From Pseudomonadota bacterium (lineage in GTDB: Bacteria > Pseudomonadota > Alphaproteobacteria > Micropepsales > Micropepsaceae): 10,683 nucleotides of DNA. The notes below the pieces were generated by a model, which was not told where the DNA came from, ran no database searches, and saw only the letters and a list, made by a program, of their open reading frames with translations. Below, piece by piece: positions 4,980-10,683 of the stretch (positions within the stretch are counted from its first letter, which is position 1; the number at the start of each line of letters is the position of its first letter). The stretch is taken from assembly GCA_023427355.1 (NCBI GenBank), contig JAEZBK010000292.1, positions 1 through 10,683 of the forward strand. The letters are read 5' to 3'. Position numbers and translations under genes: made by a program.

Positions 4980-7043
4980 CTATCGTCCTTCAACCCGCCA
5001 TGCCAGCAACAGCAGGCTCGCCAGCACCAGCAGCGTCGCCCATTGCGGCAACAGCGGCTTCTGCTCCAGTTGCGTCACGCGATAGGCATTGTTGCGCACG
5101 ATGCCAATCCAGTTCGACCCTGACGCGGTCGCACCGGGTGAAACTTCGCGCACCTGCGGCACGCCATCGGCCAGCCACAGCACGCCGCCCTTGGTTGCTT
5201 CGGCGGTGGGCTTCAGGATGGCATCGGTGGCGCGCATGTCCGAGACCTCGCGCGGGTTGAGCGGTCCCGCCGCCGCTACGGCCGTCAGTGCCCCGTCACT
5301 CAGCCGGTACAGGCCCAGTTCGTCGGCGGGTACGCGGGCGCTCCATTGGCCGGGGCCGATACGCGTCAGTGCCGCCGGTATCTCTTTGCCAGACGGCGTC
5401 GTCACGGTCAGGGGCCGCGCTGCAGGGGCCATGGTCCGTCGCAGGGCCTGCACCTCGCCATTGATCACCGATGCCGTGAGACTTTCCGCCTCCAGGTCCG
5501 GTTGCTTCATCAACCAGTGCGCCACACGGCGCAGCAGTTCGGCATCCGGTCCGCCGCCTTCGAACCCGCGCGACCACAGCCAGGCCTGGTCGGAAAGAAG
5601 CGCCGCGACGCGGCCTTCATCCACCTGATTCAGCACCAGCAGGGGCCGACCGTTTGCCGCATTCATCACCGTGGTGCCGGCCAGCTTGTTGCCGCCAATG
5701 CTGCGGAACCAGCGCCCCCAGCTGGGTGCAGCCGTGCCATTGCCCGATCCCGCCAGCCCGGACGTCACCGGATGGGCCTGGCCTTCGGCCGGCACCACCG
5801 GCTTGAACGGGCCGGTGCTGACCTCACCGGTGGGCGTCACCGGCAGGATTTCGGACAGGGGTGTGCGTGATACCGAATTGTCGCCGGAAAATTCCGGCCC
5901 CGCCGACAGCAGCAATGCGCCGCCTTCGCGCACATAGCGCGCGATGTTCTGGAAATAGAGCGGCGGCAGGATGCCCCGTTCGCTGTAGCGGTCGAAGATC
6001 ACCAGGTCGAACCCGTCCAGCTTCTCCAGGAACAGCTCGCGGGTGGGAAACTGGATCAGCGCCAGTTCGTCAATCGGCGTGAAATCCTGCTTGTAGGGCG
6101 GGCGCAGGATGGTGAAGTGGATCAGGTCCACGGAAGGATCGGCCTTCAGCAGGTTGCGCCAGACCCGCTCGCCCGCATGCGGCTCGCCCGACACCAGCAG
6201 CACGCGCAACCGGTCCCGCACCCCGGTGATGGTGACCACCGCGCGGTTGTTGGCCAACGTCAGTTCGCTGGGACCGGGCGCGGCGACCAGCTCCACCACA
6301 TTCTCGCCGCCATGGCTGACGGGCACGCGGATGCGGCTCACCTGGCCCACCACCACGCTTCTGTTGCCAATCGGCTTGCCGTCCACCGACACCGTCATCT
6401 CGCTGGTGCCGCCTTCGCCGCCGCCCAGATCGTCCACGCGCAGCTCGATTTCCGCCTCGCGCCCCACGATGGAGAAGCGCGCCGCCCCGGTGATGGTGAG
6501 CTTGCGGTCCTTTTCGTTGCGCGTGCCGGCGACCAGCGCCTGCAACGGCGCCTTCAGCGGCATCTGCTGCGCATCCGTGGGGACGTCATGCACCTGTCCG
6601 TCGGTGATCAGGATCGCGCCTGCCATGCGGCCGGGCGGCACATCGGCGATGGCCGTGTTTAGCGCCGCAAAGGCCTGGGTGCCGTTATTGTCGCCGCCGC
6701 GCGTTGTCGTGACCGAGGTCTCCCGCACCGTCAGGTTGGGCATGGCGTCCAGGGCCCGGCGAATCGCGGCATGGGCGGCATCGGCCTGTTTGCGCCGCTC
6801 ACCCGTGTTCATGCTCTGGGAGCGATCGGTGACGATCACCGCCACATCGTTCAGGGGCGCGCGGGTTTCATGCACGGTGATGGGCCCGGCCAACGCCAGC
6901 AGCAGCGCGACAAAGACGAGCATGCGCGCCCATGCGCCCTTGGCGCGCACGAAAAAGCCGTAGGCCACGATCAGCGCCGCTGCCACGCCCAGCGCGATCA
7001 GCCATTCCGGCGGGATCAGCGGTGCCAGCGCCAGCCTGGTCAT
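4980..7043 (-). CDS. VWA-domain membrane protein with amidotransferase-like domain
   Basis: 687 residues, last gene of the MoxR/DUF58/DUF4159 operon; the exact function is unknown. Two N-terminal membrane helices (about 12-30 and 38-55) precede a von Willebrand factor A-like domain. Its metal site DxSxS is intact (D73-R-S75-Q-S77), followed by ILITDGQ (144-150), the usual distal Asp strand. A beta-rich region covers about 180-275. A flavodoxin/class I amidotransferase-like domain follows at about 279-400, with LRVLLVSGE, FDLVIFDRYS and YVREGGALLLSAGPEF. It has no nucleophilic cysteine, so it is not an active amidotransferase. A single C-terminal helix (666-683) ends in a short basic tail. Most of the protein should face the periplasm. 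Its ATG overlaps the stop of the DUF4159 gene (ATGA), indicating coupled translation. Confidence 0.82.
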   Translation of the reverse strand: MTRLALAPLIPPEWLIALGVAAALIVAYGFFVRAKGAWARMLVFVALLLALAGPITVHETRAPLNDVAVIVTDRSQSMNTGERRKQADAAHAAIRRALDAMPNLTVRETSVTTTRGGDNNGTQAFAALNTAIADVPPGRMAGAILITDGQVHDVPTDAQQMPLKAPLQALVAGTRNEKDRKLTITGAARFSIVGREAEIELRVDDLGGGEGGTSEMTVSVDGKPIGNRSVVVGQVSRIRVPVSHGGENVVELVAAPGPSELTLANNRAVVTITGVRDRLRVLLVSGEPHAGERVWRNLLKADPSVDLIHFTILRPPYKQDFTPIDELALIQFPTRELFLEKLDGFDLVIFDRYSERGILPPLYFQNIARYVREGGALLLSAGPEFSGDNSVSRTPLSEILPVTPTGEVSTGPFKPVVPAEGQAHPVTSGLAGSGNGTAAPSWGRWFRSIGGNKLAGTTVMNAANGRPLLVLNQVDEGRVAALLSDQAWLWSRGFEGGGPDAELLRRVAHWLMKQPDLEAESLTASVINGEVQALRRTMAPAARPLTVTTPSGKEIPAALTRIGPGQWSARVPADELGLYRLSDGALTAVAAAGPLNPREVSDMRATDAILKPTAEATKGGVLWLADGVPQVREVSPGATASGSNWIGIVRNNAYRVTQLEQKPLLPQWATLLVLASLLLLAWRVEGR

Positions 7044-9766
7044 TTGCCCGTTCCCAGCCGCTGCAGCAGCGCGGGCGCATGCACCTGGTCTGCCTTGTAG
7101 TTGCCGGTCAGGGCATAGATCACGACATTCACGCCGAAGCGGAACGCCATCTCGCGCTGACGGTCGCCGCCCGGCGTCGGCTCGGACAGGAAGCGCCCGC
7201 CGTCATCCACCGCCCATGCGGCGGCAAAGTCGTTGCCGCCGATGATGACGGGCGAGACGCCATCGCCACCCCGTGCGGGCGGGCGGGCGGCGTTGCGTTC
7301 GGCCGGCGGCAGCGCCTCGACCCACACCGGCGCGCCCTGCCAGCGGCCGGGAAAATCCTTCAGGATGTAAAAGGTCTTGGTCAACACATGATCGGCGGGC
7401 AGCCGTTCCAGCTTGGGGATGTCGAGACCGCGCGTCACCCGGCGCAATATCTCCTGGCCCGCACCCGGCGCGCGGATGGTCATGTCGCGCGTATCGAACA
7501 GGATGGTGCCGCCCTGGCGCATGTAATCGCTGACCCGCGCCAGCGCCCGCTGCGACAGGGGCGCCTGGCGCGGATCCATCGGCCAGTAGAGCAGGGGATA
7601 GAAAGACAGGTCGTCCCGCTCCAGGTTCACGCCCATCGGTTCCAGCGGCTCATAGGCGGTGCGGGCGCGCAGCATCATGCCCAGCCCCGTCAGCCCGGCG
7701 CGGCTGGTGTTGTCCAGGTCGGTGACGCCCGTGCGCACATAGGCGAGACGTGTGTCCAGCGCGGCGGCCTGGCTCATGGCGATGTCCTGCGCGCGCGCCT
7801 GCGGCGTGGCGAGGATCGCCAGCGCCAGTGCGCCTGCGGCCCCGCGCGCCAGGAGCCGCACCGGGCTGTGCCCACGCAGGATCAGCGACAGCAGCGCGTC
7901 GAGTATCAGGAGCACGGCTGCGGCCACCAGCAGCCACGGCATCAGCGCCATCGCATCAATCTCGCCATAGCCCTGCCGCGCCACGCCCATCTCGGGCAGC
8001 GCCACCAGCGTATCGTCAATGCCCAGCGTGTTGAGCGCGCTTTCCACGCCCTGTGCGCCATACAGGCCGGGCGGATGGATGCGGCTGGCCTTGGTCGTGG
8101 CGAAGTCCTTCGCCGCGATGGGCATGGCGTCACCGCCGGGCGCGCCCAGGCGTCCGTAGCCGTCCAGCACCGATACCGGCGGCAACGTCGTCAGGCCCGC
8201 CAGGCTTTCGGCAGGCGTACCACCCGACAGCGCCAGCAGGCGCCGCAGCATGTCCACATACAGCCCCGACATGGGCAGGGTGGACCAGTTGGGGCTGGCC
8301 GAGGTGTGAAACAGCACGATCCAGCCATTGCCGTCCTTGCGTGCCGTCACCAGCGGGGTGCCATCGGTCAGCCGTGCCCAGGCGCGATTGTTCAGATCGG
8401 CGGTGGGTTCGGCCAGGACCTGGCGCGAAATGGTCACGTCGGGGGGAATCGACAGGCCATTGAACGGGCTTTCGGGCCCGAAGCTGGCCAGGCGCTGCGG
8501 CTGGCCCCACGCCATCGCCCCCGCCAGATAGCGTTCGCCCACCCGCAAATTCACCGGCACAAGATCGTCTGTGCCTTGCGCCATGTGTTCGCCCGCAAAA
8601 CGCACCAGCATGCCGCCATTCTTCACGAACTCCGCCACGCGGCCCACATCGTCGCCGGCGATGCGGCCGACATCGGCCAGCACCAGCACCGAGATTTTCT
8701 GGGACAGCAGCGTGGAGATATTGCCGCGTGCCATCTCGGCATAGGGCCCCAGCGCGCGTTCGAGATAATAGGAGTCCGCCAGCAGCGTCTGTTCCGTGCC
8801 GCCCGCCGCCACGATTCCGGCACGACGGCGGATATTGCCCGTATCCATCAGTTGCACCGCGCCCGCGCTATCCAGCCCGCGCAGGGCGATGCGCTGCACG
8901 CGATTGCGCAGCTCGACCGGCAGCGCCATTTTCGCTTCCGCCCGCCCCAGGCCGGGAGTGAAGCGCAAGGTTGCCGCCGCCAGCGTTTCGCCATTGGCGC
9001 CCAGCGCGGCGGCTTCCACATCCGTCACCGCCGCGCCGGCAGGGCGGATGGCGGTGATGGTGAAACCGCTGGCCTCGCGCGCGGGCGGCAAAAGGCCCAT
9101 GGCGGTGTCGCCGGCATCGGGCGTCAGCAGCGTGACGCTACCCTTGGCGCGCAAGCCGGCCAGGAATTCGCGCGCCGCGCCATCCTCGATGCCGTCACTC
9201 AGCCAGAAGATCGAAGGCGTGCCGTCGAAGGTCCATCGCGTCAGGGCCGCGGCGGTGGCTTTGCGGTCGCCCGTCCAGGGCATCGGTTGCAACCCGCGCG
9301 CCACCTGCTCGGCCTGGCCGGCATTCAGAAGTTCGGGCGGCGCATCGGCGCCCGGCGGATTGGCCGTTGCCAGGATCAGCACCGGCCGTTCACCCGCATT
9401 GTGCAGCAGGTCGGCCATGGCGCGGCCTCGGCCGTCCCAGCCCCGGGCGGCGGTCCAGCCATTGTCCACCACCAGCACCAGGGGCCCCGGTGTGGTGATC
9501 GCGACGCCGCGCCCGATGATGGGATCGGCCAACGCGGTGATCAGCAGCGCCGCCGCCGCCAGCCGCAGCAACAGCAACCACCAGGGCGTCTTGGACGGTG
9601 TTTCCTCTTCATTGTTGAGGCCGAGCAGCAGGCGCAGCGGCGGGAATTTCTGTGTGCGCGGCGCGGGCGGCGTCACGCGCAGCAGCCACCACAATACCGG
9701 CAGCGTCAGAAGACCCGCCAGCAGCCAGGGCGCGCCGAAACTGATCTGGGCCAGCCACGCCATCAT
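7040..9766 (-). CDS. BatA N-terminal domain and DUF4159 domain membrane protein
   Basis: About 908 residues. The N-terminus is the BatA-type double-helix region, with helices at about 10-29 and 62-81 joined by a short PLRLL-containing loop. A degenerate VWA domain follows: the metal-site position reads D101-N-G-W-T instead of DxSxS, although WLSDGIED (188-195) keeps the distal Asp. A flavodoxin-like unit comes at about 355-395 (ISVLVLADVGRI; FVKNGGMLVRF). A third membrane helix lies at 608-629, then a signal-peptide-like stretch ending ATPQARAQD (653-661), then DUF4159 (about 672-905) with TRLAYVRTG, FYPLLYWPMD and YMRQGGTILFDTRD. DUF4159 proteins are often encoded with MoxR and VWA genes; their function is undetermined. 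The start is TGATGATG, overlapping the DUF58 stop. ATG 9766 was chosen; GTG 9769 or ATG 9763 is also possible. Confidence 0.85.
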   Translation of the reverse strand: MMAWLAQISFGAPWLLAGLLTLPVLWWLLRVTPPAPRTQKFPPLRLLLGLNNEEETPSKTPWWLLLLRLAAAALLITALADPIIGRGVAITTPGPLVLVVDNGWTAARGWDGRGRAMADLLHNAGERPVLILATANPPGADAPPELLNAGQAEQVARGLQPMPWTGDRKATAAALTRWTFDGTPSIFWLSDGIEDGAAREFLAGLRAKGSVTLLTPDAGDTAMGLLPPAREASGFTITAIRPAGAAVTDVEAAALGANGETLAAATLRFTPGLGRAEAKMALPVELRNRVQRIALRGLDSAGAVQLMDTGNIRRRAGIVAAGGTEQTLLADSYYLERALGPYAEMARGNISTLLSQKISVLVLADVGRIAGDDVGRVAEFVKNGGMLVRFAGEHMAQGTDDLVPVNLRVGERYLAGAMAWGQPQRLASFGPESPFNGLSIPPDVTISRQVLAEPTADLNNRAWARLTDGTPLVTARKDGNGWIVLFHTSASPNWSTLPMSGLYVDMLRRLLALSGGTPAESLAGLTTLPPVSVLDGYGRLGAPGGDAMPIAAKDFATTKASRIHPPGLYGAQGVESALNTLGIDDTLVALPEMGVARQGYGEIDAMALMPWLLVAAAVLLILDALLSLILRGHSPVRLLARGAAGALALAILATPQARAQDIAMSQAAALDTRLAYVRTGVTDLDNTSRAGLTGLGMMLRARTAYEPLEPMGVNLERDDLSFYPLLYWPMDPRQAPLSQRALARVSDYMRQGGTILFDTRDMTIRAPGAGQEILRRVTRGLDIPKLERLPADHVLTKTFYILKDFPGRWQGAPVWVEALPPAERNAARPPARGGDGVSPVIIGGNDFAAAWAVDDGGRFLSEPTPGGDRQREMAFRFGVNVVIYALTGNYKADQVHAPALLQRLGTGK

Positions 9767-10617
9767 CACGTCCCGCCCAGCGCGCCATACAGCGCGATCA
9801 ACGCCGCCAGCGGCGCGTGATCGGTGCGGTGGATGGTTGTGCTCCAGCCCAGCCGCGAGGCGGACTGCTGGATCATCTCGCCATGGGCGATGAACTTGGC
9901 GCGATAGGCGTCCTGCAGGCGCTCCACCCGGCCATAGACATCGCTCTGCGACGCGCCGATCTCGAAGCGCGTGCGCCCGGCATAGGGAAACTCTTCTTCC
10001 GCCGGATCCACGATCCGCACCAGGTGGCCGGTGATCCCGGCGCGGCTGATGCGCCGCATCGCCGTCTCGGTTGCCGGATCCAGAAAGTCACCAAACCACA
10101 CCATTTGCGCCCCGCGCGCGACGGCGGCGGGCGGCGGCGTGCTGCCGGGCATGCGCGAATCCATCACCTTGCGCGCGATACGCGTCAGCGACAGCTTCGA
10201 TGCCGCTGCCGGATCGCCGCTGGCCCAATAGCCGACGCGCTCGCCGCCGCGCACCAGCAGCGAGGCCAGCGCCAGCAGCAGCAATTCGGCGCGCGCTTTC
10301 TTGGTTGCGGCGCCCTTGCCGGACGCAAAATCCATGTTGGTGCCGCCATCGCGCCATAGCCATACCGTCTGCGCCGCTTCCCATTCGCGCTCGCGCACGA
10401 ACAGGTGTTGCGACTTGGCGGACTGGCGCCAGTCAATCGCCGACACGGGATCCTGCGGGCGATAGCGGCGAAACTGCCAGAAGCTTTCGCCGGTGCCGGT
10501 GCGGCGGCGGCCATGCACGCCCAGGCTCACCGATGCGGCAAGGTGATCCGCCTCCACCAGAAGCGGCGGCAGGCCGGCGCCAAGCGCCTCGGCCTGGTGC
10601 TGGAGCGCCGAACTCAA
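9766..10617 (-). CDS. DUF58 domain-containing protein
   Basis: 283 residues, cytoplasmic by the absence of membrane helices or a signal peptide. DUF58 proteins contain a VWA-like fold and are typically encoded next to MoxR ATPases, probably as adaptor or client partners; the biochemical role is not established. Family marks are GVHGRRRTGTGESFWQFRRY (33-52), the conserved DWRQSAK (62-68) and FVREREWE (73-80). The following position, where relatives usually show a DxSxSM metal site, reads D90-G-G-T-N94-M95, so metal binding is doubtful. The start is TTG at 10617, ten bases after the MoxR stop. No ATG is available before M95, and TTG gives the expected N-terminal length; only a weak GAG/GTGG stretch lies upstream. 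The stop overlaps the next gene (TGATGATG). Confidence 0.9.
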   Translation of the reverse strand: MSSALQHQAEALGAGLPPLLVEADHLAASVSLGVHGRRRTGTGESFWQFRRYRPQDPVSAIDWRQSAKSQHLFVREREWEAAQTVWLWRDGGTNMDFASGKGAATKKARAELLLLALASLLVRGGERVGYWASGDPAAASKLSLTRIARKVMDSRMPGSTPPPAAVARGAQMVWFGDFLDPATETAMRRISRAGITGHLVRIVDPAEEEFPYAGRTRFEIGASQSDVYGRVERLQDAYRAKFIAHGEMIQQSASRLGWSTTIHRTDHAPLAALIALYGALGGT

Positions 10618-10627
10618 GATGCGCCAC

Positions 10628-10683
10628 TCACAGCAGACTCTGGCACAGACGCTCGATTATCCCCGCCGTGGTCAGTCCTTCGG
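10628..10683 (-). CDS. moxR: Probable MoxR-family AAA+ ATPase, C-terminal 17 residues only
   Basis: A frame enters from the window edge and ends in TGA at 10630-10628, reading EGLTTAGIIERLCQSLL. This resembles the C-terminal helix of MoxR ATPases (an E/D-G-x-T-x-x-x-II-x-RL pattern) and sits exactly where MoxR is expected, directly upstream of DUF58. MoxR proteins are ATP-dependent chaperone-like AAA+ enzymes that act with VWA-domain partners. Walker motifs and the rest of the protein are outside the window, so the call leans on gene order. Confidence 0.6.
   Translation of the reverse strand, partial: EGLTTAGIIERLCQSLL

Noticed and set aside
6932..9820. A 962-codon open frame on the + strand opposite the DUF4159 gene.
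   Set aside because: Its translation is rich in His, Gln, Arg and Ala with no domain or membrane pattern. Long antisense frames like this arise from GC-rich third codon positions of the real gene, which has recognisable domains and overlap-coupled neighbours.
4980..10683. The MoxR/VWA genes as part of an anti-phage defence system.
   Set aside because: Some defence systems use MoxR-VWA modules, but here the DUF58, BatA-N and DUF4159 partners and the housekeeping neighbours fit the conserved envelope-type operon. No nuclease, protease or other effector, and no sign of a mobile island, is present.
1..10683. tRNA, rRNA, CRISPR arrays, insertion sequences and long direct repeats.
   Set aside because: None was seen on reading both strands. 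Coding density leaves no non-coding gap above about 130 bp, and no repeated spacer pattern or transposase-like frame is present.

Overview
The window looks like chromosomal DNA from a flagellated, GC-rich alphaproteobacterium. This is inferred from three things: a MotA stator gene without an adjacent motB, a receiver protein ending in the FGPDRRRR tail that I associate with alphaproteobacterial regulators, and a MoxR/DUF58/BatA-DUF4159/VWA operon of the alphaproteobacterial arrangement. The genus cannot be named from the sequence. No mobile element, CRISPR array, tRNA or rRNA was seen, and coding density is high.

Layout. Positions 2-1000 (+) hold the C-terminal part of a threonine ammonia-lyase with an ACT domain, closed by a strong hairpin terminator (1003-1030). 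Next on the + strand come a general-stress-type FMN-binding protein of the pyridoxamine phosphate oxidase superfamily (1054-1524) and a small two-helix membrane protein (1548-1793). Converging on these from the - strand is a motility/signalling block: receiver protein (3764-3255), HPt-like protein (3255-2782, TGATG-coupled) and motA (2692-1820). A short AT-richer divergent region (3765-3887) separates it from a + strand pair, a NUDIX hydrolase (3888-4343) and a GNAT acetyltransferase (4383-4934).

The rest of the window (4980-10683) is one tightly packed - strand operon. In transcription order it holds the last codons of a probable MoxR ATPase, a DUF58 protein, a large BatA-N/DUF4159 membrane protein and a second membrane protein with a VWA domain and an amidotransferase-like domain. 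The joins between the three full genes are overlapping stop/start codons, so they are probably translated in a coupled way. By analogy with MoxR-Bat systems, the ATPase would act from the cytoplasm on or with the VWA proteins to mature or assemble an envelope or periplasmic target, but the substrate is unknown.

The points most worth a second look are in this operon. The three complete proteins (about 1,880 residues) contain no cysteine. Only the last one keeps an intact DxSxS metal site. The DUF4159 protein carries a signal-peptide-like segment in its middle. Other points are an Arg in place of the usual Ser of the SAGNHAQG motif in the threonine ammonia-lyase, a hairpin over the ribosome binding site of the GNAT gene, and a kinase-less HPt/receiver pair next to a motA without motB.
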